Source: Micromonospora sp. HK10 (lineage in GTDB: Bacteria; Actinomycetota; Actinomycetes; Mycobacteriales; Micromonosporaceae). Taken from it: 39,074 nt of DNA. Shown one piece after another: positions 7,618 through 15,494 of this stretch (the stretch's first letter is position 1; each line of letters begins with the position of its first letter). Position numbers and translations under genes: made by a program. The stretch spans positions 1-39,074 of the forward strand of contig NZ_KQ058899.1 of assembly GCF_000982955.1 (NCBI RefSeq). Direction: 5' to 3'. The notes below the pieces were generated by a model. It saw only the letters and a list, made by a program, of their open reading frames with translations. It was not told where the DNA came from and made no database searches.

Positions 7618-10385
7618 CTCGCGGCCGGGCGGGGCGGCCACCTCGCGTCCCGCCGGCCCGGCGTCCTGCTCGGCCCGTCGGTCGGCCCGGCGCCCCGGTC
7701 GGTCGACGGGGTGCTCCGGGTCGGCCGGTTCGTGGTTCGGCCGGAGGGCCGGCAGCCGCTCGCCGGCCTGGTGCGGCACCCGGGTGCGGGCGGTGGGTGC
7801 CGGGTCGAGGGCGGGGGGCCGGCCGGTGGGCGGCTCGGGCAGGGCGGGCCGGGACGGCGCCCGGGTGACCTCGGCCTCCGCGCCCCGACCGACCGGGCGG
7901 ACGCCGGGCGCGCTCTCCCGGACCAGGGGCGTACCGGCAGTTCCGCGAGCACCGCGAGGGCCACCGGAGCGGTGGCGAGCAGCGCCAGGCCGGCCAGCGC
8001 GGCGCCGACCACCCGCGGGGCGAGCGCGGGCCGGGCCCGGCCGCCGGTGGCCACCGCCAGCAGCACGCCCGCCGCGGCGTAGCCGGAGAACGGCTCGCCG
8101 TTGCCGAGCAGCAGCGGCGCGACGCCGACCGCGGCCAGCGCCACGGCCCAGCCGGTCACCGCGTACCCGTGCAGGTCGGGCCAGCTCCGGCGGACCGCGA
8201 GCGTGGCCACGACCAGCAGCGCGACGGCGACGGCCGCGCCCCGCAGTTGCCACCAGGAGGGCGCGCCGAGGCCGAGCAGCGCGACCGCCAGGAAGGCCGG
8301 CACGGCGGGCAGCGCGGCGGCCAGTGCCACCCCGGCGACGCCCGGCTGCGCACCCGCGCCCCGGCGACCCCACGCCGCCGCCAGCAGGCCCACCGCGGCG
8401 AGGACCGCCAGGGCGGTGCCGGCCCCGGCCGGGTCGGCGCGGCCGACCAGCAGGGCGTGTCCGAAGAGGACGGCGGCGGCGCAGGCGGACGCCAGCACGG
8501 TGGACCGTGCCGGGCGCGGGCGGAACACCGCGCCGAGCAGCAGCGCGCCGGCCGCGACCAGGTCCAGCGCCACCACCAGCGGCCAGGGCGTGGCGGCGAC
8601 GGCCGGCGCGGCCAGCACCACCAGCGCCCCGCCGATCAGCCAGGCCAGCGGCCGGGCGGGGCGGGGCAGGTGCGCCGCGACCGCGCCGGCGGTGAGCAGC
8701 ACGGCCACCGGCAGCTGCCAGCCCCAGCCCGGCGCCGGCACCGGCTCGGCACCCGTCCAGGCCGGGTACGCGGCGGCCACGCCGGCCGCCGCGACGAACG
8801 AGGTCAGCAGCGTGACGACCGGACCCAGCCCGGCCGCCACGACCAGCGCGCCGGCCCGGGGGCCGGTGCGCAGCCGCGCCGGCACCGCCCGCGCCAGCCC
8901 GGACAGTCCGGCCGCCACCAGACCGGCCGCCACCAGCAGCAGCCCGGGGCGCAGCTCGGCCACCGGCCGGAGCAGGGCGGCGGCCAGCACCGGCACCAGC
9001 AACGCGGCGGCCCCGGCCCGGTAGACGCGACTGCCCGCGGCGTACGCCCCCGCGCCGAGGGCCAGCGTCACCACCAGCAGCGGCCCGCCGGCCAGCAGCG
9101 CCGTGCCGGCGGCCCGCCCCAGCGCCAGCGGGACCAGCGCCCAGCCGGCCGCGACAGCGAGTGCGAGGGCGTACCCGAGCCAGCCGAGCGCCTGCCCCAC
9201 CGCCGCCGCCGACGGCCCCTGGGGCGCGACCGCACGCCACGACACGAGCGGGCCGACCGGAGCGGGGCCGTAGGGTGCCGGCGGGTGGACGCGGTTCGGG
9301 TCCGGCGGAGCGGCGGCCGGCCCCCCGCCGGCCGCCGTCCCCCCGTGCCGGGCCGCCGGGGTGGCCGGCCCCCCGCCGACCACCCCGGCACCGCCGGGCC
9401 CGCCATCCACCGGCGACGCCGACGTCCCGGATCCGGCGGTCGCCGATGCCGTGGCCCGGTTCCGCAGGACGACCACCACCACGAGGTCGCCCAACGCCAG
9501 CCCGGTGAGGACCAGCGCCCAGCCGGCGGTCGACGGCGTGGCCGCCGCGGCGGCCAGCGGCAGCACCGGCTGGGCGGTGAGCAGCGCCGCGAACCACGGC
9601 CCGGTGAGCCGGCTCAACCGGGCGTACCCGGCCGCCACCGCGGTGCCCACGCACCCGACCAGCGCGGCGTAGCGGCTACCCGGCCAACCGGCCACCCCGA
9701 ACAGGTCCACCGACCAGGCGGCGTACCCGTCGAGCAGCACCAGGAGCAGTCCCACCGCGGCGAACGTCTCGGCCGTGCCGCGCAGGCCGCGCCGGCGGGC
9801 CACCAGCGGTACGGCCAGGGTGAGCGCGGTGACCGCGAGCAGGATCAGCGCCCGCCCGGCCACCCCGAACGCGGCCCAGGCCACCGCGGTGAAGACCACC
9901 GCCGCGGTGCCGAGCAGCAGTCCACCGAGGACGAAGAGGAGCCCCTGCACCGCCCGGGTCGAGGCCTCGGCGCCGCCCGGCCGCACCGGCGCCACCGGAC
10001 CGACCGGTGGCACCGAACCGACCGGCGCCACCGGACCGACCGGCGCCACCGGACCGACGGGTGGCACCGGACCGACCGGCGCCACCGGACCGACGGGTGG
10101 CACCGGGACCACCGGCGCCGCGACGACCGGGCGCGGCGGCGGGATCTCGCGGCGGATCCGGACACTCAGGTCCGACCGGCGCTGCCGGGCCGTCCCGAGC
10201 CGGGTCGCCAACTCCTGGTACGCCGCCCGGGCCCGCTCCACCTGCGGGGTGAGCGTCGCGATCTCCCGGTCCAGCCGGATCACCTCGGCGGCGGGCGGGT
10301 ACGGCGGGCGACCGCAGCCGCGGCAGCCGGCCGTCAGGTCGGCGGGGCCGCCGCAGGCGGGGCAGGGATAGCCGGTGTTCTCCAC
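7614..10385 (-). CDS. zinc-ribbon, multi-spanning membrane protein (SCO7613-type), probable frame disruption at 3' end
   Basis: As read this is 923 residues. Cys8, Cys11, Cys21 and Cys24 form a zinc ribbon, and a coiled coil follows (about 30-75). A Pro-Val-Gly-Ala repeat comes next (about 90-135), then 15-20 hydrophobic helices to about residue 815. It resembles the large actinobacterial SCO7613-type membrane proteins of unknown function, though shorter than I expect for them. After residue about 820 the frame turns into Arg/Pro/Ser-rich sequence with almost no Glu, typical of a wrong frame, while the natural-looking sequence continues in the ATPase frame. GTG 10385 is chosen because it immediately precedes the zinc ribbon; a TACTCT box at 10420-10425 could be its -10. 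Confidence 0.75.
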   Translation of the reverse strand: MENTGYPCPACGGPADLTAGCRGCGRPPYPPAAEVIRLDREIATLTPQVERARAAYQELATRLGTARQRRSDLSVRIRREIPPPRPVVAAPVVPVPPVGPVAPVGPVPPVGPVAPVGPVAPVGSVPPVGPVAPVRPGGAEASTRAVQGLLFVLGGLLLGTAAVVFTAVAWAAFGVAGRALILLAVTALTLAVPLVARRRGLRGTAETFAAVGLLLVLLDGYAAWSVDLFGVAGWPGSRYAALVGCVGTAVAAGYARLSRLTGPWFAALLTAQPVLPLAAAAATPSTAGWALVLTGLALGDLVVVVVLRNRATASATAGSGTSASPVDGGPGGAGVVGGGPATPAARHGGTAAGGGPAAAPPDPNRVHPPAPYGPAPVGPLVSWRAVAPQGPSAAAVGQALGWLGYALALAVAAGWALVPLALGRAAGTALLAGGPLLVVTLALGAGAYAAGSRVYRAGAAALLVPVLAAALLRPVAELRPGLLLVAAGLVAAGLSGLARAVPARLRTGPRAGALVVAAGLGPVVTLLTSFVAAAGVAAAYPAWTGAEPVPAPGWGWQLPVAVLLTAGAVAAHLPRPARPLAWLIGGALVVLAAPAVAATPWPLVVALDLVAAGALLLGAVFRPRPARSTVLASACAAAVLFGHALLVGRADPAGAGTALAVLAAVGLLAAAWGRRGAGAQPGVAGVALAAALPAVPAFLAVALLGLGAPSWWQLRGAAVAVALLVVATLAVRRSWPDLHGYAVTGWAVALAAVGVAPLLLGNGEPFSGYAAAGVLLAVATGGRARPALAPRVVGAALAGLALLATAPVALAVLAELPVRPWSGRARPASARSVGARRPRSPGRRPGPPCPSRPPAGPPPSTRHPPPAPGCRTRPASGCRPSGRTTNRPTRSTPSTDRGAGPTDGPSRTPGRRDARWPPRPAAR
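7926..7929 (-). other. candidate frameshift point (CCCC run) between membrane protein and ATPase frames
   Basis: On the minus strand the coding signal moves from the membrane-protein frame to the ATPase frame at or very near this four-cytosine run. One additional C here would join the two frames without a stop codon, giving one reading frame from 10385 to 4981. That is what the bases show. Whether it is a sequencing slip, a real mutation, or simply a long overlap cannot be decided from the sequence alone. Confidence 0.5.
9985..10107 (-). repeat. 18-base coding tandem repeat (about 7 copies)
   Basis: About seven copies of an 18-base unit encode a P-V-G-P-V-A type hexapeptide between the coiled coil and the first membrane helix of the zinc-ribbon membrane protein. 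The unit keeps frame, so copy-number change would only alter linker length. Copies alternate between two slightly different versions (GPVAPV and GPVPPV). Confidence 0.9.
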
Positions 10386-10432
10386 CGGACCAGCATCGGC
10401 ACCGGCCGCAAGCCGGCACAGAGTAGGCGTAC

Positions 10433-10753
10433 CTAGGGTCGGGTCTGGTCGTGCACCCAGGCGGCGTAGTCGGGGTTGCCGCTCTCCACCCGGGTCACCA
10501 GGATCTCCGGCACCTCGTACGGGTGGTTGGCCCGGATCTGCTCGACGAGCGCGTCCACCCGGTCCGGGGCGGTCTTGAACTGCACCGACCACTCGCTGCT
10601 GGTCTGGATCGCGGACTGCCACCAGTAGGTGCTGTCCACCTGCCCACCGACCTGGGCGCACGCCGCCGCACGACCGGCGACCGCCGCGGCGGCGAGGATG
10701 TCCGCCACTCGGCGGGCATCCACGACCGTCGTCACCACGCAGATCTGCTCCAC
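10433..10753 (-). CDS. cutA: CutA1 divalent-cation tolerance protein
   Basis: This 106-residue protein is full length for CutA1, a trimeric cytosolic protein linked to divalent metal tolerance. Diagnostic segments are AAACAQV near residue 30, then TYWW, SEWSVQFKT, and HPYEVPEI near 80. GTG 10753 is preceded at exactly six bases by TAGGGT (10760-10765), so the mRNA is probably leaderless and the gene has its own promoter in the 37-base gap after the acyltransferase. The next gene (zinc-ribbon membrane protein) starts 47 bases downstream and may be co-transcribed, but no functional link is evident. Confidence 0.95.
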   Translation of the reverse strand: MEQICVVTTVVDARRVADILAAAAVAGRAAACAQVGGQVDSTYWWQSAIQTSSEWSVQFKTAPDRVDALVEQIRANHPYEVPEILVTRVESGNPDYAAWVHDQTRP

Positions 10754-10759
10754 GATGGC

Positions 10760-10765
10760 ACCCTA
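10760..10765 (-). promoter_or_regulatory. -10 box of cutA (leaderless)
   Basis: TAGGGT followed by six bases and the GTG start fits the actinobacterial leaderless arrangement, in which transcription begins at the start codon. Confidence 0.5.
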
Positions 10766-10790
10766 CGCAACCAGCCGGCTCCCGGCTGGG

Positions 10791-11813
10791 TCAGCGCGCG
10801 GTCACCCCGTCCCGGTTTGCGGCGATCCACCGGTCGATCCGTGCCCACCAGTCGAAGAGCCAGTCGATGCGTTCCTGCCGGCCGGTCGGCACCTCCTCCG
10901 GCGGCACCGACCAGAAGCGCATCACGATCCGCTTGTCCATCGGCAGTTCCCGCCACACGTCGGTGACGGTGAGCATCTGGTCCAGCCCGGTGTGCGCCAC
11001 GAAGATCACCCCGGCGTCCGGGGCGGCGTCGAGGGCGGCGAGCAGACCGCCGGGCTGCGGGGCGAGCACGTGGCGCATCCGTTCGGCGCGCCGGGCCATC
11101 CGGTCGAGGCCGAGGGCACGCAGCCGGGCGATGGCCCGCAGCCGCCGCTTCGGGGTGAAGTTGCCGCCCTCCGGAAAGATCACGAACGCGTCGTCGTCGT
11201 CCAGGTCGGTGGCGAGGTGCCCGATCTGCCGCACCGCCGAGTCGCGGCCGTCCGGGCCCGGCGCGATGAACCGGTTGGGCAGCCGGTTGAGCAGCACGTC
11301 GATCGCCGGGTCCCACTGGAGGCTCTCCTTGAGCACGATCCGGGGTTCCCGGTGGAACCAGTTCACCAGCGCGTGGATCAGGATGAACGAGTCGCCCGGC
11401 CCGGCGTGCCGGCAGAGCACCAGCTCGGGGCGGCCGGGCAGGGCCGTGTCGGGGTCGGTGCCGACCACGTCGATGGACAACCGCAGCGTCCAGCGGGCCT
11501 GCCAGAAGAGCACCTGGAGGAAGCGCCCGGCGAGCAGGTAGTGCGCCCGCTGGAAGGCCGGCGACCGCTTGCGCGCCCCGAAGCCGGAGGCCAGCCAGAG
11601 CGCGAAGAGGGCGAGCAGCGCGGCCGCGTCCCAGACCAGGTAGACCGTGCCGATCCAGAGCAGCCGCAGCGGACGCAGCCGCCCCGGCACCAGCGGCGAC
11701 GCGGCCAGCGCCAGCAACGCCCAGGCGGGCAGGGTGAGCACCACGGCGACGGCGAGCAGCACGACGCCGGGAGCCAGCAGCAGTCGGCGTACCCAGCGGG
11801 GTGGCAGCGGCAT
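10791..11813 (-). CDS. PlsC-type 1-acyl-glycerol-phosphate acyltransferase family protein
   Basis: This is a 340-residue membrane-bound acyltransferase. Two hydrophobic segments occupy about residues 10-60. The catalytic H-X4-D motif is HAGPGD near residue 136, and the substrate-binding FPEGGNFTPKRR motif lies near 213; both define the PlsC/LPLAT family, which transfers acyl chains to lysophosphatidate or related lipids. ATG 11813 shares its bases with the stop of the patatin-like gene (TGATG-type overlap), so the two are translationally coupled. A lipase plus an acyltransferase suggests a phospholipid deacylation/reacylation pair; that is inference. Confidence 0.9.
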   Translation of the reverse strand: MPLPPRWVRRLLLAPGVVLLAVAVVLTLPAWALLALAASPLVPGRLRPLRLLWIGTVYLVWDAAALLALFALWLASGFGARKRSPAFQRAHYLLAGRFLQVLFWQARWTLRLSIDVVGTDPDTALPGRPELVLCRHAGPGDSFILIHALVNWFHREPRIVLKESLQWDPAIDVLLNRLPNRFIAPGPDGRDSAVRQIGHLATDLDDDDAFVIFPEGGNFTPKRRLRAIARLRALGLDRMARRAERMRHVLAPQPGGLLAALDAAPDAGVIFVAHTGLDQMLTVTDVWRELPMDKRIVMRFWSVPPEEVPTGRQERIDWLFDWWARIDRWIAANRDGVTAR

Positions 11814-12655
11814 CAGCGCTCCAGGTGGGTGTCCAGGTAGCGGCGGGAGGCGGTGTACGCGCGGCTGATCCGCCGGCCCACCGCCGCCATGTCCCGGTAG
11901 GCCCACGGGCTGTCCTCGCGCGGCCCCGGGCCACCGGTGGGCAGCACGTGCACCTCCACCCCGTCGGGCAGCGCCGCCATCTCCCGGGCGAACCGGTGCC
12001 GCCGGGCGATCTCGAAGGCCACCTGGGCGATCTCCCAGGGCCGCCGGGGCGGAGTCAGCTCACGCTCGATCCGGCCCACCTGGAGCACGAAGATCCGGGT
12101 GGCGCCCACGGCGACCGCCTCACCGACCGGGATCGAGTTGACCACCCCACCGTCGATGTAGTGCTGGCCGTTGATCTCGGTGGGCGGCAGCAGCCCCGGC
12201 ACCGAGGCGGAGGCGAGCACCGCCGGCACCAGCGGTCCGCTGTGGAACCAGTACTCGGCGGCCCGCTCGATGTTCGCCGCACAGCAGCGGAACGGCACCT
12301 TCAGGTCCGCGAAGGTGGTCTCCTCGCCCAGCTCGCCCTCCAGCAGCCGGCGCAACGGCCGGGGCGAGTGCAGGTGGGTACGGGCGGCGAACCGGCGCAG
12401 CTGCCGGGCCACCGAGTCGCCGTAGACCTCGCTGGCCTCCGGCGAGGCCCAGAGCCGGACCAGCCGGTCGGTGACCGCCTCGGTCGGGTCGGCGGCCACC
12501 AGGGCGCCGTTGACCGCCCCGATCGAGGTGCCGAGCACCATGTCCGGCCGGATCCGGGCCCGGAACAGCGCGCGCAGCATGCCGACCTCGACCGCGCCGA
12601 GCACGCCGCCGCCGCCGAGCACGAACGCCACCGGACCGCCTGCCATGCCGTTCAT
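11813..12655 (-). CDS. patatin-like phospholipase
   Basis: This 280-residue serine lipase belongs to the patatin/RssA family. The oxyanion-hole loop GGGGVLG lies near residues 11-17, the nucleophile elbow GTSIG near 43, and the catalytic aspartate in YIDGGVVNSIP near 167, so the Ser-Asp dyad is complete. There is no signal peptide, which points to a cytosolic or membrane-associated role in phospholipid turnover. ATG 12655 (MNGMAGG) is preferred; ATG 12646 three codons in is possible, and neither has a strong ribosome site. It leads the acyltransferase gene and is divergent from the kinase gene. Confidence 0.9.
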   Translation of the reverse strand: MNGMAGGPVAFVLGGGGVLGAVEVGMLRALFRARIRPDMVLGTSIGAVNGALVAADPTEAVTDRLVRLWASPEASEVYGDSVARQLRRFAARTHLHSPRPLRRLLEGELGEETTFADLKVPFRCCAANIERAAEYWFHSGPLVPAVLASASVPGLLPPTEINGQHYIDGGVVNSIPVGEAVAVGATRIFVLQVGRIERELTPPRRPWEIAQVAFEIARRHRFAREMAALPDGVEVHVLPTGGPGPREDSPWAYRDMAAVGRRISRAYTASRRYLDTHLER

Positions 12656-12743
12656 CCTGGCACGCGGCGGGAAGACGCCCCGGCGCGGCCGGCGTCCTCG
12701 GCCCGCCAGCGGGGGCGGCGTACGCATCGTCGACCGCTGATCA

Positions 12744-12757
12744 GTCAACCGTTGACA
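12744..12757. promoter_or_regulatory. palindrome overlapping a TTGACA element between divergent genes
   Basis: GTCAAC, one base, GTTGAC forms a perfect inverted repeat at 12744-12756, and a TTGACA hexamer occupies 12752-12757 on the plus strand. It sits in the 156-base divergent region between the lipase and kinase genes. No convincing -10 lies at the normal spacing, so the operator reading is tentative. Confidence 0.35.
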
Positions 12758-12811
12758 GGTCGGACACATTCGCGCAACCTGATACCGCTCCCAAGCCCAG
12801 GCAGGTGCGAT

Positions 12812-14293
12812 GTGAAGGCGTCACTGCACGCCGGCAGGCTGCTGGCCCGCAGGTACCGGCTCATCGACCAGATCGGGGCCGGCGGCATGTCGGTGATCTG
12901 GCGCGCCCGCGACGAGGTCCTCGACCGGGTGGTGGCCGTCAAGGTGCTCGCCCCCTCGCTCGCCGCCGACGCGCGGTTCCGGGACATGGTGCGCGAGGAG
13001 GCCCGGTCCGCCGCCCAGCTGGTGCACCCGCACGTCACCGCGGTGCACGACTATGGCGAGACGGTGGCCCCGGACGGCAGCATCACCTCGTTCGTGGTGA
13101 TGGAGCTGCTCGCCGGTGAGGAGCTGGAGCACCGGCTCACCGAGGGGCCGCTGCCCTGGCCGGAGGCCGTGGAGATCGCCGCCCAGGTCGCCGAGGCGCT
13201 GGCCGCCGCGCACCGGCTCGGCATCGTGCACCGGGACATCACCCCGGCGAACGTGATGATGACCCGGGTGGGCGCGAAGGTGCTCGACTTCGGCATCGCC
13301 ACCCGGGTCGGCGCCCCCGACGAGGACGAGGACGGCGGCACCTTCGGCACCCCGGCGTACGTGGCGCCGGAGCGGCTCGACGGGGCTCCCGCCCAGCCGG
13401 CCACCGACGTCTACTCCCTCGGCGTGCTGCTCTTCGAGACGTTGACCGGTCAGGTGCCGTACCCGGCGGACACCTGGGAGCAGCTGACCGAGGCGCTGGC
13501 CGAGGAGGGGCCGCCCAGCCTGGCCGGCGTACCCGGCCTGCCGTCGCCGGTCGCGGAGATCTGCGTGCGCTGCCTGGCCCGCGAACCGCGGCGACGGCCC
13601 ACCGCGCACCAGGTGGCGAGCATCCTGCGGGACCAGTTGCTGCCCGCCGACCCGCAGGCCGCGACCATGCTGGCCCCGACCGTGACCCTGCCGGCGCTCC
13701 CCGCCGGGCAACGGGCCCAGGCGGGCTCGGCGCGGACCGTCCCCACCGGACCGGACACCGACGCGGCGACGGCCGGCACCGCGCCCCGGCGGCGCGTCCC
13801 CCTGCTCGTGGTCGGCGTCGCCGTGGTCGCCGTGGCCGGTGCCGCGGTGCTGGTGCCGACCCTGCTCCCGGACCGGCCGCAGCCACCCATCGGGCTGCCG
13901 ACCGCCGGGCCGCTGGTGGTCCCCTCCGCCACGCCGGCCGACCCGAGCCCGCCGTCGCCCACGCCCTCGCCGTCCCACCCGGCCCGGTCGACGCCCCCGA
14001 CCGGCGGCACGCCCGCGCCGCCGCCGGTGGTCAGCCTGGCCGAGGCGGCCAACCGGGTGGACGGGCTGATCGACGCCGGGCTGGCGGCCGGTCAGATCCG
14101 CCGCGACGTCGGGGTTGACCTGCGGAACCTGCTGCGCAACGCGATCGCGGCGTCCGGCGCCGGCGACCTGACCGTCGCGGTGGACCGGCTCCGCGACAAG
14201 ATCGACGAGCGTCGGCGCGAGGGCAGCATCAGCCCGGAGTACGCCCGTCAGCTCGACGCCGCCGCCGCCGGGCTGGCCGCGGCCCGCAGCTGA
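12812..14293 (+). CDS. Hanks-type Ser/Thr protein kinase with C-terminal helical sensor domain
   Basis: This 493-residue membrane kinase has a glycine loop GAGGM at 22-26, ATP-binding Lys44 (VAVK), the HRD catalytic loop at 140-142 with Asn147, DFG at 159-161, and GTPAYVAPE after it. The lysine usually two residues after HRD (HRDxK) is Thr144 here. A proline-rich juxtamembrane stretch leads to one membrane helix near residues 330-352, then a Pro/Ser-rich wall-spanning linker. The final 85 residues form a helical domain that resembles FIMAH-type modules (repeated I..G.I motifs), a weak assignment. GTG 12812 is the only start just before the kinase fold. It converges with the glycosyltransferase three bases away. 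Confidence 0.93.
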   Translation: MKASLHAGRLLARRYRLIDQIGAGGMSVIWRARDEVLDRVVAVKVLAPSLAADARFRDMVREEARSAAQLVHPHVTAVHDYGETVAPDGSITSFVVMELLAGEELEHRLTEGPLPWPEAVEIAAQVAEALAAAHRLGIVHRDITPANVMMTRVGAKVLDFGIATRVGAPDEDEDGGTFGTPAYVAPERLDGAPAQPATDVYSLGVLLFETLTGQVPYPADTWEQLTEALAEEGPPSLAGVPGLPSPVAEICVRCLAREPRRRPTAHQVASILRDQLLPADPQAATMLAPTVTLPALPAGQRAQAGSARTVPTGPDTDAATAGTAPRRRVPLLVVGVAVVAVAGAAVLVPTLLPDRPQPPIGLPTAGPLVVPSATPADPSPPSPTPSPSHPARSTPPTGGTPAPPPVVSLAEAANRVDGLIDAGLAAGQIRRDVGVDLRNLLRNAIAASGAGDLTVAVDRLRDKIDERRREGSISPEYARQLDAAAAGLAAARS

Positions 14294-14296
14294 CCG

Positions 14297-15412
14297 TCAG
14301 CGGACGGCGACCCGCGCGGTCGGCCCGCCGGCCGGCACCGCCCGGCTGGCCAGGAAGCTGCGGTAGACCGATTCGTAGTCCCACGCCATCCGGTCCACCG
14401 AGAAGTTCTGCGCCACGTGCGCCACGCAGTCGGCCGGGTCGAGGCGGTCCGCGTCGCGCAGCGCCGCCGGCAGCTCCTCGGGCCGGTCGCAGACCAGCCC
14501 GGTCAACCCGGAACGGACCAGCTCCGGCACCGCGCCGCGGCGCAGCGCCACCACGGGCGTACCGGTCGCCATCGCCTCCACCATCACCATGCCGAACGGC
14601 TCGGCCCACTGGATCGGCATGATCAGGCAGCGGGCGTCGAGCAGCAGCCGTAGGGTGGCCTCCCGGTCGGCGTTGAGCACCAGGGACACGTCGTCGCCGA
14701 GCATCGGCTCGACCACCTGCTGGAAGTAGCGGCGTTCGGCCGGCTCGTTGCACTTGCCGGCCAGGGTGAGCGGCAGCCCGGCCGCCCGGCAGGCCCGGAT
14801 CGCCAGGTCGGGACCCTTGTCGGGGCTGAACCGGGCGAGCCAGAGCACCGGGCCCCGGCCGGCCACCCGCTTGCGCGGGACGTCCCGCAGCGGCAGGGCG
14901 TTGTGCACCGTGCCCACCCAGGGCAGTCCCGGGTTGGCCCGGCGCTGGGCGTGCGAGATCGCGATCAGGCCCACCCCGTGGTCGGTGTCGCTGAGCACGG
15001 TGCCGTACTCCCCGACCGGGTTGCCGTGCACGGTGGCCACGGTGGGCACGGCGCGCCGGCCGGCGACCATCGGGCCGATGGTGGTGTGGTCGTGGACGAT
15101 GTCGAAGTCGGCGGGCTCGACCAGGTGGTTGACGTGGGCCAGGTGGGCCAGCTCGGGCAGCGACTCGCCCAGCCGGTCGTACTGGAGGTCGCGGCAGGTG
15201 GCGACGTAGTCGGCGGCGGTGCCGTGCTGCGGACCGGCGCCGAAGAGGGTCACCGCGTGACCGTGGTCCACGAGCGCGTCGACCAGGCCGGCCACCACCT
15301 GCTCCAAACCGCCGTAACCGGGCGGGGGCACCGACAGCCACGGCGGGACGACCATGGCGATCCGCAACGGACGGCCTCCCGACCGGTCCGCCGACGGGTT
15401 CTTCACGGCCAC
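14297..15412 (-). CDS. GT4-family glycosyltransferase
   Basis: This 371-residue cytosolic GT-B glycosyltransferase has an N-terminal acceptor domain with PPPGYGGLEQVV near residue 30, which is typical of GT4 enzymes. The C-terminal nucleotide-sugar domain carries the E-X7-E motif in EPFGMVMVEAMATGTPVVA near residue 270. Donor and acceptor cannot be read from the sequence. GTG 15412 is preceded by a GGGGAGGG ribosome site; GTG 15406 is an alternative. It lies 82 bases after the BON-domain gene on the same strand, with a possible hairpin between them. Confidence 0.9.
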   Translation of the reverse strand: MAVKNPSADRSGGRPLRIAMVVPPWLSVPPPGYGGLEQVVAGLVDALVDHGHAVTLFGAGPQHGTAADYVATCRDLQYDRLGESLPELAHLAHVNHLVEPADFDIVHDHTTIGPMVAGRRAVPTVATVHGNPVGEYGTVLSDTDHGVGLIAISHAQRRANPGLPWVGTVHNALPLRDVPRKRVAGRGPVLWLARFSPDKGPDLAIRACRAAGLPLTLAGKCNEPAERRYFQQVVEPMLGDDVSLVLNADREATLRLLLDARCLIMPIQWAEPFGMVMVEAMATGTPVVALRRGAVPELVRSGLTGLVCDRPEELPAALRDADRLDPADCVAHVAQNFSVDRMAWDYESVYRSFLASRAVPAGGPTARVAVR

Positions 15413-15465
15413 GAGCCCTCCCCGATGGTCCCTGGCGTGCGTGATCGGCGACGCTTTCCCGACCC

Positions 15466-15487
15466 GCCGGGCGGTAAACAGCCCGGC
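15466..15487 (-). terminator. weak hairpin after the BON-domain gene
   Basis: GCCGGGC and GCCCGGC pair perfectly around an eight-base loop, eight bases past the stop of the BON gene. There is no uridine run, so it may only attenuate or protect the 3' end. Confidence 0.35.
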
Positions 15488-15494
15488 CGACGGC

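Noticed and set aside
5725..8082. 785-codon plus-strand frame opposite the VirB4-like ATPase
   Set aside because: No domain, Gly/Arg/Gln-rich mirror composition; the ATPase strand has Walker motifs.
7930..9654. upstream extension of the ATPase frame beyond about 7930
   Set aside because: It becomes almost pure Gly/Ala/Arg there, while the membrane-protein frame is clearly the coding one; only the part below about 7930 looks real.
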